DNA from: JBKJZO01 sp046715235
Lineage (GTDB): Bacteria > Actinomycetota > Actinomycetes > BP-191
Assembly: GCA_046715235.1 (NCBI GenBank)
Contig: JBKJZO010000117.1
Coordinates: 1-8,221 of the forward strand
Direction of reading: 5' to 3'
DNA length: 8,221 nucleotides
Below, piece after piece: positions 1 through 6,358 of this stretch (position 1 is its first letter; each line of letters begins with the position of its first letter). The notes under the pieces were generated by a model. That model had not been told where the DNA came from. It did not search any database and saw nothing but the letters and a program-made list of their open reading frames with translations. The position numbers were made by a program, and so were the translations under genes.

Positions 1-857
1 TGGTCGTGCTTCTCGCCGAAGGCCACCTGCTCATCGAGGACGTGCCCGGCGTCGGAAAGACCATGCTCGCCAAGGCGTTGGCCCGCTCGATCGACTGCTC
101 GGTACGCCGCATCCAGTTCACGCCCGACCTGCTGCCCAGCGACGTCACCGGCGTCAGCATCTTCAACCAGGAGATGCGTGACTTCGACTTCAAGCCTGGC
201 GCGATCTTCGCCAACATCGTGGTGGGCGACGAGATCAACCGCGCGTCGCCGAAGACGCAGTCGGCGTTGCTCGAGTGCATGGAAGAACACCAGGTCACCG
301 TCGACGGCGTCACTTACCTGCTCGGCGCCCCGTTCATGGTGATCGCCACCCAGAACCCGATCGAGATGGAAGGCACGTACCCGCTTCCCGAGGCGCAGCG
401 CGACCGGTTCACCGCGCGTATCTCGATGGGCTATCCCTCGCCGAAAGCCGAGATGGACATGCTGTCCTCGCACGGCTTCACCTCACCACTCGAGGATCTC
501 GACCCGGTCGCCGATGCCGCCGAAGTCGGCGCGATGATCAATGTCGTACGCCGCGTGCACGTCTCCGATGACGTCAAGCGCTACTGCATCGACGTCGTCA
601 CGGCGACCCGCCAGCATCGCGACCTGCGCCTCGGAGCGTCGCCGCGCGCCTCGCTGCACCTGTTGCGAGCAGCGCGCGCTCTGGCTGCGACCGAAGGCCG
701 TGCCTACATGCTGCCCGACGACGTGCAGGCGGTCGCCGTACCGGTGCTCGCGCACAGGCTGCTGCCGACGGCCGAGGCCCAGATCGCGCGGCGCGACCCG
801 GAGGCTGTCATCCACGAGATCGTCAGTCACCTGCCGGTCCCGGTGCCTGGTCGTTAG
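1..857 (+). CDS. MoxR-family AAA+ ATPase, 5' end cut by window
   Basis: This is a MoxR-type AAA+ ATPase, a family thought to act as chaperones in assembly or activation of partner proteins, often vWA or DUF58 proteins. The frame is open to the left edge (a codon begins at base 3), so the GTG at 6 is probably an internal Val; 284 residues are visible and MoxR proteins usually have about 320-350, so the N-terminus lies outside. Counting from the GTG at 6, a Walker A motif (PGVGKT, about residues 14-19) is followed by the Walker B with the family signature GDEINRASPKTQ (about 74-85), the stretch ALLECMEE, and sensor 1 (VIATQNP). A C-terminal helical lid carries SPRASLHLLRAARALA. The stop is 2 bases before the DUF58 start, which supports co-transcription and a functional pair. 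The assignment to the family is firm; the client protein is an inference. Confidence 0.95.
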   Translation, partial: VVLLAEGHLLIEDVPGVGKTMLAKALARSIDCSVRRIQFTPDLLPSDVTGVSIFNQEMRDFDFKPGAIFANIVVGDEINRASPKTQSALLECMEEHQVTVDGVTYLLGAPFMVIATQNPIEMEGTYPLPEAQRDRFTARISMGYPSPKAEMDMLSSHGFTSPLEDLDPVADAAEVGAMINVVRRVHVSDDVKRYCIDVVTATRQHRDLRLGASPRASLHLLRAARALAATEGRAYMLPDDVQAVAVPVLAHRLLPTAEAQIARRDPEAVIHEIVSHLPVPVPGR

Positions 858-859
858 CT

Positions 860-2143
860 GTGCGTGAGGCTCTGCGGGGGCTGACGCTGCGGGGGCGATC
901 ATTCCTGTCGGCCGGCGTCGCGTGTGTGCTCGCGGCGTTTCTGATCGGGCAGCTCGACGTACTCCGCCTGGGCTTGTTCGTGGTGGGCCTCCCGCTCGTC
1001 GCGACCGCGTGGGTCACCCGCAGCAGGTACCGGCTCGCGCACAGCCGCGAAATCGTCCCGCCGCGCATCCCGCTCGGGCAGATCGCCGAAGTGCGACTGA
1101 AGGTGCGCAACCTGTCCGCCTGGCCGACCTCGGTCCTGCTGCTCGAGGACCGGCTCAGCTACACCCTTGGCGGCCGGCCGCGTTTCGTCCTCGACCGGGT
1201 CGAGCCCGACGGCTTCCGCGAGGTCAGCTATCCGATCCGTTCCGACGTTCGCGGCCGCTACACGCTCGGGCCGCTGTCAGTGCGGGTGAGCGATCCGTTC
1301 GGCCTCTGCGAGCTCAACCGCGCTTTCAGCAGCGTCGACGAGCTGATCGTCACTCCGGTCGTGCACAAGCTGCCCGACATCGGCCTGGGTGGCGAGTGGG
1401 CCGGTGGTGGCGACACCCGGTCGCGCTCGTTCGCCGCCGCGGGCGAGGACGACGCGTCGACGCGCGAGTTCCGGCAGGGCGACGACCTGCGCAAGGTGCA
1501 CTGGAAGTCGACCGCGCGCACCGGCGAGCTGATGGTGCGCCGCGAGGAGCAGCCCTGGCAGAGCCGGTCGACGTTGATCCTCGACACCCGCGAGGGCGCG
1601 CACCGCGGCGACGGACCGGGCTCGTCGTTCGAGTGGGCTGTCAGCGCCGCGGCGAGCGTCGGCGTACACCTGGCGCAGGCCGGCTATGCGCTGCGCTACC
1701 TCACCGACACCGGCGAGGACCTGGCGATGGTCTCGCCTGCGGCGACCGAGGGCGTGCTGCTCGACACGCTTGCACTCGTGCAGCCGTCGAGGCACCAGTC
1801 ACTGCGCGGCGCGATCAGTCGGCTCAGCGGAACCGGTGAGGGGTTGCTCGTCGCGATCATCGGCCTGATGTCCCCCGACGAAGCGGCGTTGCTCGCCCGA
1901 GGCGGCCGGTCGACGCGCGGCTCGATCGCGATCCTCGTAGACGCGCCGACCTGGTCGGGTGAGCGCTCGCGCGCCAGTGCGGACGCCGCTTCGGCCGCCA
2001 ACGCGCGGATGCTGCGAGTCGCGGGGTGGCGCGTCGTGGTCGCGTCGCACGGCTCATCGCTCGACGCGTTGTGGCCACAGGTCTCAAGCCGGCCCGGGCT
2101 GGCCGGCAACGGTTCCCGCTCGTACGTGCGGGGTGCCCGGTGA
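860..2143 (+). CDS. DUF58 domain membrane protein
   Basis: A 427-residue DUF58 protein. The GTG start at 860 is 2 bases after the moxR stop; no strong ribosome site precedes it, so translational coupling is likely. The N-terminus has two hydrophobic segments (about residues 15-31 and 34-52) that would anchor it in the membrane. A beta-rich region follows, with SDVRGRYTLGPLSVRVSDPFGL typical of the family, and then the DUF58 hallmark REFRQGDDLRKVHWKST at residues 202-218, followed by GELMVRREE. After that, a vWA-like strand with LILDTR (Asp242) starts a Rossmann-type C-terminal half; this lacks an obvious full DxSxS metal site, as is usual for DUF58. Function is not established for the family. 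The position between moxR and tgpA suggests a MoxR partner in an envelope-related complex. The last codons overlap the start of tgpA by 4 bases. Confidence 0.93.
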   Translation: MREALRGLTLRGRSFLSAGVACVLAAFLIGQLDVLRLGLFVVGLPLVATAWVTRSRYRLAHSREIVPPRIPLGQIAEVRLKVRNLSAWPTSVLLLEDRLSYTLGGRPRFVLDRVEPDGFREVSYPIRSDVRGRYTLGPLSVRVSDPFGLCELNRAFSSVDELIVTPVVHKLPDIGLGGEWAGGGDTRSRSFAAAGEDDASTREFRQGDDLRKVHWKSTARTGELMVRREEQPWQSRSTLILDTREGAHRGDGPGSSFEWAVSAAASVGVHLAQAGYALRYLTDTGEDLAMVSPAATEGVLLDTLALVQPSRHQSLRGAISRLSGTGEGLLVAIIGLMSPDEAALLARGGRSTRGSIAILVDAPTWSGERSRASADAASAANARMLRVAGWRVVVASHGSSLDALWPQVSSRPGLAGNGSRSYVRGAR

Positions 2144-4512
2144 GACGCGCAGGCGCCAGCACCACGACCGTCGCCGCAGCCGTCTCGGTATTCCTCGCGT
2201 CCTCATCGCTGACCCGCGTCTACACCAATTTCAGCTATCTTCGCGCGGTCATCGGCGCGATCGTCATCGCCTTCCTGCTCGGCTGGGTCGCGCGCCGGCT
2301 CGACGTGCCGGCCAGCCTGACGCCCGCCGTCTCGTTCGTCGGGTTCGTCGAATACCTGACGCTCGTCTACTTCCACTCGAGCGCGGCGTTCGGGATCTTC
2401 CCGACCACCGCGGTACTCAAGGACGCCGGGCGTTTCGTCACGCTGGGCGCGGCGGACATGAACCAGCTCGCGGCGCCGGTCGAGCCAACCCGGGCGCTCG
2501 TGTTCCTGACCGTCGCCGGAGTCTTCGCGACCGCCGTCGTCGTCGACCTGCTCGCTCTGCGGCTGCGCCGGCCGGTGCTCGCCGGCCTGCCACTGCTGAC
2601 TCTGTTCATCATTCCGTCGTCGCTGGCACCCGACGGCGCCGGGTGGATCAACTTCGCGCTCGCGGCCACCGGTTTCCTCGCGCTGCTCAGCACGGAGGCC
2701 CGCGAGCGAGTGCACCGGTGGGGACGCCGGCTGTCCGCGAGCGATGACGCTCCCACCCAGACGTTCAGCCGGCCACTGATGCGGGCCGCCCAGGGCATCG
2801 GCGCGACCGCGATCGCCTTTGCGCTCGTCCTCCCAGGTGTCGCGCCGAGCCTGGCCGGCAACGGGCTGCTGACAGGCACGGGTGCGAGCCTCGGTCCTGG
2901 CGGCGACGGCAGCGGCGCGAGCACTGTTATCAACCCGGTGGTTGAGATCCGCCGCAAGCTCAGGGAGTCGGGGACCCACGAGGTGATGCGGGTGACCACC
3001 GACACGCCGCAGTACCTGCGGATGGCCGTCCTCGGCGAGTTCAACGGCAACGAGTGGACCATCGCCAAACGCACGACCGCTCTGCACAAAGTGGACGGGC
3101 TGATCCCGCCACCTCCGGGGCTGACGAACGCAGTGCCGTTCGTCACGACGTCCGCCAACATCAAGGTCCTCGACAGGCTGGGTGGCAGGTTCCTGCCGGT
3201 CCCGTACTCGCCGAGCCAGATCGACGGCCTGCGCGGCCGCTGGCGGTACGACGACGAGACACGGACGGTCTTCTCCCGCAACAAGTCGGTGGGCGGCCTG
3301 GAGTACACCGCCGAGTCGATAGTCGCCAAGCCTGACCCCAACAAGCTCGAGGACCGCCGGCCCTACCCACCGGACGTCGGCACCTATCGGGAGCTCAAGC
3401 CTGGAACCGTCGATCCGTTCGTGCGGGCTACGGCCAACAGCATCGTCCGGGGTGCCACGACCGACTGGGCCCGGGTCGTCGACATCCAGAACTACTTCAG
3501 CGCCGAGGGTCGCTTCACCTACTCGACAGATGTGGGCCTGTCAGCCGGCACCGGCAAGAACGATCTGGTGTCGTTCCTTACGGACAAAGTCGGCTACTGC
3601 GAGCAGTTCGCCGCGGCGATGGCGGTGATGGTCCGGGTGATCGGGCTGCCCTCCCGGGTGGTGGTCGGCTTCACCCCCGGCACCGACAAGGGCGACTACT
3701 GGTCGATCACCAACAAGGATGCGCATGCCTGGCCCGAGGTCTACTTCCCGGACGCCGGCTGGGTGCGCTTCGAGCCGACACCGCCGCAGCGCGGCTCGGC
3801 GATCAGCGCTCCTGACGAGGCCAGCATCGTCCCGACCATGGCGCCGAGGCCGTCTGCCTCGCCGACACCGTCGGCTTCTGCGGGCGCGCCGCTCACTCTG
3901 CCCTCCGCGGCACCGCGTGATCCCGAAGAGCGAGGCGGGTCGGCCGGCAGCGGTCAGGTTGGTCAGAGCGACGGTGGCGGGCCGTCGCGGGCACTCATCC
4001 TGACCATCGTGGTGACGGCTCTGCTGCTGCTCGGGGTGCCGTCCACCGTTCGGAGGCTGCTGCGCCGGCGACGCCGGTCGAGAGCGCAGACCCCGCGTGA
4101 GCGCGCCCACGTTGCCTGGCGGCATCTGCACGATGACGCCCACGACCTCGGCTTCAGCTGGCCCCAGTCGGCGTCTCCGCGGGTCGCTGCGAAGGCGCTG
4201 ATCGCGTCGGCGTACCTCAGTGGCTCGCCGGTCGAGGCGGTCCGCCGGCTCGCCCAGGCGGAGGAGACCGCGCGGTACGCCGCCTCATCGCCGGCGGACG
4301 GCGGCTACGACAAGGACGTCGCACTGGTGCGCAAGGCACTGCGCGCCGCGGCCGAAGGCCGCCGCCGGATGCGCGCCACCCTGCTGCCGCCGAGCACTCT
4401 TCGCGAGATTGCCCTCGCCCTGCACACGCTGTCGGTGCGGGTGGGGGACGTAGTCGGCAATGCGATCGGCCGCGGCCCTATTTCTGCACGGGTGAGACTG
4501 CGCGCTCGCTAA
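2140..4512 (+). CDS. TgpA-type transglutaminase-like membrane protein (DUF3488, DUF4129)
   Basis: A 790-residue multi-domain membrane protein. I chose the GTG at 2140, which overlaps the DUF58 stop as GTGA; the open frame continues upstream to 2026 but would overlap DUF58 by more than 100 bases. About seven hydrophobic segments occupy the N-terminus (starting near residues 9, 34, 58, 122, 146, then GWINFALAATGF and GIGATAIAFALVL), matching DUF3488. An extracytoplasmic region leads to the transglutaminase-like domain (about 430-550), with the nucleophile Cys487 in GYCEQFAAAMA and His529 in DAHAWPEVYF. The third triad position appears to be Glu545 in RFEPTP. A Pro/Ser/Ala/Gly-rich linker (about 555-617) precedes a further membrane helix (about 618-635), an Arg-rich stop-transfer patch and a cytosolic DUF4129-like tail. 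The family is linked to MoxR and DUF58 partners and to envelope processes; the substrate is unknown. Confidence 0.92.
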   Translation: MRRAGASTTTVAAAVSVFLASSSLTRVYTNFSYLRAVIGAIVIAFLLGWVARRLDVPASLTPAVSFVGFVEYLTLVYFHSSAAFGIFPTTAVLKDAGRFVTLGAADMNQLAAPVEPTRALVFLTVAGVFATAVVVDLLALRLRRPVLAGLPLLTLFIIPSSLAPDGAGWINFALAATGFLALLSTEARERVHRWGRRLSASDDAPTQTFSRPLMRAAQGIGATAIAFALVLPGVAPSLAGNGLLTGTGASLGPGGDGSGASTVINPVVEIRRKLRESGTHEVMRVTTDTPQYLRMAVLGEFNGNEWTIAKRTTALHKVDGLIPPPPGLTNAVPFVTTSANIKVLDRLGGRFLPVPYSPSQIDGLRGRWRYDDETRTVFSRNKSVGGLEYTAESIVAKPDPNKLEDRRPYPPDVGTYRELKPGTVDPFVRATANSIVRGATTDWARVVDIQNYFSAEGRFTYSTDVGLSAGTGKNDLVSFLTDKVGYCEQFAAAMAVMVRVIGLPSRVVVGFTPGTDKGDYWSITNKDAHAWPEVYFPDAGWVRFEPTPPQRGSAISAPDEASIVPTMAPRPSASPTPSASAGAPLTLPSAAPRDPEERGGSAGSGQVGQSDGGGPSRALILTIVVTALLLLGVPSTVRRLLRRRRRSRAQTPRERAHVAWRHLHDDAHDLGFSWPQSASPRVAAKALIASAYLSGSPVEAVRRLAQAEETARYAASSPADGGYDKDVALVRKALRAAAEGRRRMRATLLPPSTLREIALALHTLSVRVGDVVGNAIGRGPISARVRLRAR

Positions 4513-4528
4513 ATGTGCGGCGGGAAAG
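4513..4528. other. 16-base gap between convergent genes
   Basis: Only 16 bases separate the tgpA TAA (4510-4512) from the DUF3040 TGA (read from 4531 to 4529). No hairpin followed by a T-run is present in the gap. Transcripts from the two sides must therefore either overlap at their 3' ends or end inside the opposite coding region. A short stem CGTCG-AAG-CGACG at 4543-4555 lies inside the DUF3040 gene but has no T tract. Confidence 0.6.
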
Positions 4529-4933
4529 TCAGTAGTCGCGGTCGTCGAAGCGACGGCGCCAGCGGGCCTCGAACCGCGACTTCAAGCCGCCGCGCTCGCG
4601 CAACTCCCGAGAACGCTCCATACGCAGCCGCGGAGCGTCGGAGACACGGCCGGTGAGCTTCAGCCAGCTGCGGGCCAGCAGGAAACCAGCCGCCACCATG
4701 ATCGCGAAACCGGAGATGGCGATCAGCGGCGGGTTGCCGTTGGTCTGCACGAGAATGCCGCCGACGAGAAGCGCGAAGCCGAGGACGACGACGAACGCCG
4801 CGCGCTTGACTCGGCGGCGCAGGTGGGAGCGCAGGTCGGTGGCCCGCACGGTCGATGCGAACTTTGGATCTTCGGCGTAGAGCGCTCGCTCGATCATGTC
4901 GAGCTGTCGCTGCTCGTGCTCAGAGAGCGGCAC
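4529..4933 (-). CDS. DUF3040 small two-helix membrane protein
   Basis: A 134-residue protein of the actinobacterial DUF3040 family. The GTG start at 4933 gives the family-typical N-terminus MPLSEHEQRQLDMIERALYA followed by EDPKFASTVR. It is backed by a strong GGAGG-containing ribosome site 7 bases upstream. After an amphipathic N-terminal helix there is a basic patch (RRRVKR, residues 39-44), then two membrane segments (about 46-62 and 69-87) separated by a short loop with QTNGNPP, then a basic, charged tail ending near FEARWRRRFDDRDY. No enzyme motif is visible. Members of this family are often found beside the division and cell-wall (mraZ) cluster in actinomycetes, and from memory one Streptomyces member, SepX, is linked to divisome stability; that link is recalled and not tested here. 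It is convergent with tgpA and downstream of dinB, but has its own upstream region. Confidence 0.93.
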   Translation of the reverse strand: MPLSEHEQRQLDMIERALYAEDPKFASTVRATDLRSHLRRRVKRAAFVVVLGFALLVGGILVQTNGNPPLIAISGFAIMVAAGFLLARSWLKLTGRVSDAPRLRMERSRELRERGGLKSRFEARWRRRFDDRDY

Positions 4934-4940
4934 TGGCGCG

Positions 4941-4950
4941 CCCTCCTCCC
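4941..4950 (-). promoter_or_regulatory. Strong ribosome binding site for the DUF3040 gene
   Basis: On the - strand this reads GGGAGGAGGG, ending 7 bases before the GTG at 4933. It is a near-ideal Shine-Dalgarno sequence and decides the start codon, since the GTG also gives the conserved MPLSEHEQ N-terminus. Confidence 0.85.
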
Positions 4951-4975
4951 GACTCGTGCTCGACCTGCTGTGTAG

Positions 4976-5004
4976 AGGATACGAGCGCCTCGCCCTGCGC
5001 GAAA
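4976..5004 (-). promoter_or_regulatory. Possible sigma-70-type promoter for the DUF3040 gene
   Basis: On the - strand a -10-like TATCCT (4981 down to 4976) follows a weak -35-like TTTCGC (5004 down to 4999) with a 17-base spacer. It would start transcription about 35 bases before the GTG, leaving room for the strong ribosome site. The -35 match is poor and actinobacterial promoters vary widely, so this is tentative. The elements sit inside an inverted repeat. Confidence 0.3.
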
Positions 5005-5015
5005 GGCGAGTATCC
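4977..5015. repeat. Imperfect inverted repeat
   Basis: The outer arms GGATAC (4977-4982) and GTATCC (5010-5015) are exact complements, and the inner arms CGCCT (4986-4990) and AGGCG (5004-5008) pair as well, with an asymmetric internal loop. An alternative perfect stem CTCGCC/GGCGAG (4989-4994, 5005-5010) with a 10-base loop is mutually exclusive with it. It has no T-run, and it overlaps the candidate DUF3040 promoter, so an operator or 5' structure is as likely as a terminator. Confidence 0.5.
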
Positions 5016-5057
5016 GATTTCGCGAAGCAGCGACGTGCTAGGTGGTGTTCCCGATCT

Positions 5058-5071
5058 ACATGGTGTCATGT
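5058..5071. repeat. Short inverted repeat ACATG-GTGT-CATGT
   Basis: Arms ACATG (5058-5062) and CATGT (5067-5071) are exact inverted copies around a 4-base centre. The size and symmetry would fit a small operator, but arms this short can occur by chance. Confidence 0.35.
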
Positions 5072-5113
5072 CGGCAACTTCGTTCAGTTGATGAACTGAT
5101 TTCGTCATGTCGG
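5065..5113. repeat. 10-bp direct repeat GTCATGTCGG, two copies
   Basis: Exact copies lie at 5065-5074 and 5104-5113, separated by 29 bases. On the - strand the second copy covers the last dinB codons and its TGA stop, and the first copy lies in the intergenic region just past it. The 29-base spacer contains the hairpin at 5084-5099. Confidence 0.6.
5084..5099 (-). terminator. Hairpin just after the dinB stop
   Basis: TCAGTT (5084-5089) and AACTGA (5094-5099) form a perfect 6-base stem with a 4-base loop, 5 bases after the dinB stop codon. The position suits a transcript end, but the stem is low in GC and no U tract follows on the - strand, so it is not a standard intrinsic terminator. An alternative stem GTTCA/TGAAC overlaps it. 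Confidence 0.3.
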
Positions 5114-6340
5114 TGGTTCCGGATCGTCGATAATTGTTGCGTGCGTCACCGCGCGGGACCCGAACCTGGTTACCGCGGGGTCGACCGCCTGCTCGGCGTC
5201 CCGCCATCCGTGCTCGCGAGCACCGAGCTGGAGCTGCTCGGTGCGGGTCGCCGCATCGGTGAGACCTTCGACGCGTACACCGACGAGCCGGAGCCGCGCG
5301 CGCTGCAGGTTAAGGGCGTCGAACAACATCCGCGCCGTGACGTAGATCGTCTTGCCGACGTCGGTCGGCGAGCTGAGGGTGCGCGACCTGGTGATCGTGG
5401 TGAAGTCGGCGAACCGGACCTTGATCGAGACGGTGCGGCCGACGCAGCCGGCCGACCGCAGGCGGGACGCAGTTTTCTCGGCGAGCCGGAGCAACTCCCG
5501 GTGGATCACCGCCGGGTCGTCGACGTCGCGGGGGAACGTCTCCTCGTGGCCGATGCTCTTGTCGGGTTCGACCGGGATGACCGACCGCTCGTCACGTCCC
5601 CACGACAAAGCGGACAGGTGCTCCCCGGCCGCCGGACCGAGAGCCCGCTTCAAAGTGGCAGCTGGCGTCTGCGCGATGTCGCCGACGGTGTGCAGCCCGA
5701 GCCGGGTCAGCGCCTGCTCGGTGACCGCCCCGACGCCCCAGAGCGCGCCGACCGGCAGCGGGTGCAGGAAGGAGACGACACCGTCGCGGGGTACGACGAG
5801 CACGCCGTTGGGCTTGCAGTGCGCCGACGCGAGCTTGGCGACGAACTTGGACGGCGCGACGCCCACCGAGCAGGTGATCTGCTGCTCGTCCTCGACCCTG
5901 GCCCTGATCAGCTCGGCGATCTGCCGTGGCGGGCCGAGTCGGCGTAGGGCTCCGGAGACGTCGAGGAACGCCTCGTCGAGGGAGATGGGTTCGACCAGCG
6001 GCGTGATCGACCTGAAGACGGCCATGACTCCGGCCGAGGCTTGCTGGTAGGACGCGAAGTCGGGCGGGACGACCACTCCCTGCGGGCACAGGCGCCGCGC
6101 GCGCAACATCGGCATCGCGCTGTGCACGCCGAACCGCCGCGCCTCGTAACTCGCGCTGGTGACGACGCCGCGCGAGCCGCTGCCGCCCACGATCACGGGC
6201 AGCCCCCGCAACTCCGGCCGGCGCCTGATCTCGACGCTGGCATAGAACGCGTCCATGTCGACGTGCAGGATCGGGCACCCGGTGTCGTCGCCCGGCGGGC
6301 CGACCGAGGGCCCCGCCGGCTGGACCTGACCGCGACTCAT
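5105..6340 (-). CDS. dinB: DNA polymerase IV (Y-family translesion polymerase)
   Basis: A complete 411-residue Y-family polymerase that copies past damaged template bases at low fidelity. The palm motif HVDMDAFYASVE carries the first catalytic Asp (Asp28); SLDEAFLDV supplies Asp122 and Glu123. Tyr33 sits at the steric-gate position used to exclude ribonucleotides. A helix-hairpin-helix thumb region (ALWGVGAVTEQALTRLG, near residue 200) and a little-finger domain follow. A possible clamp-binding segment is EQLQLG (368-373), without the usual aromatic residue, and the tail AVDPAVTRFGSRAVTHATII is typical of Pol IV. The ATG at 6340 is the only plausible start before the catalytic motif; the ribosome site is weak (GGCGGG). 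It lies 18 bases after the methyltransferase stop, so the two are probably co-transcribed. The intact catalytic acids argue against an ImuB-type non-catalytic paralogue. Confidence 0.97.
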   Translation of the reverse strand: MSRGQVQPAGPSVGPPGDDTGCPILHVDMDAFYASVEIRRRPELRGLPVIVGGSGSRGVVTSASYEARRFGVHSAMPMLRARRLCPQGVVVPPDFASYQQASAGVMAVFRSITPLVEPISLDEAFLDVSGALRRLGPPRQIAELIRARVEDEQQITCSVGVAPSKFVAKLASAHCKPNGVLVVPRDGVVSFLHPLPVGALWGVGAVTEQALTRLGLHTVGDIAQTPAATLKRALGPAAGEHLSALSWGRDERSVIPVEPDKSIGHEETFPRDVDDPAVIHRELLRLAEKTASRLRSAGCVGRTVSIKVRFADFTTITRSRTLSSPTDVGKTIYVTARMLFDALNLQRARLRLVGVRVEGLTDAATRTEQLQLGAREHGWRDAEQAVDPAVTRFGSRAVTHATIIDDPEPPT

Positions 6341-6358
6341 CGTGCCCGCCGTACCCGG

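Larger units (their letters stand above)
4934..5104. other. Repeat-rich intergenic region between dinB and the DUF3040 gene
   Basis: This 171-base stretch lies between the dinB stop and the DUF3040 start, both on the - strand. Its right half (about 5041-5104) is visibly richer in A and T than the neighbouring genes. It holds an imperfect hairpin at 4977-5015, an 8-base palindrome TTCGCGAA at 5019-5026, and two further small inverted repeats at 5058-5071 and 5084-5099. A 10-base direct repeat begins at 5065 and recurs over the dinB stop. No conserved small gene is evident. It most likely carries the DUF3040 promoter and the end of the dinB transcript. Confidence 0.6.

Noticed and set aside
231..264. 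Gly in place of the usual Ala before the MoxR Walker B acidic pair (GDEINRA)
   Set aside because: The acidic residues and the INRASPKTQ signature are intact and, from memory, this variant is common in actinobacterial MoxR.
2203..3087. A 294-codon open frame on the - strand opposite tgpA
   Set aside because: It is antisense to the well-supported TgpA membrane region, and its low-complexity charged composition has no family features.
4543..4555. Stem CGTCG-AAG-CGACG near the convergent gene ends as a shared terminator
   Set aside because: The stem is only 5 bases, lies inside the DUF3040 coding region and has no T-run on either side.
5042..5947. A 301-codon open frame on the + strand opposite dinB
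   Set aside because: It lies almost wholly antisense to a clear dinB gene, has no recognisable domain and is Arg/Asp/Gly-rich, as expected for the mirror of a GC-rich gene.
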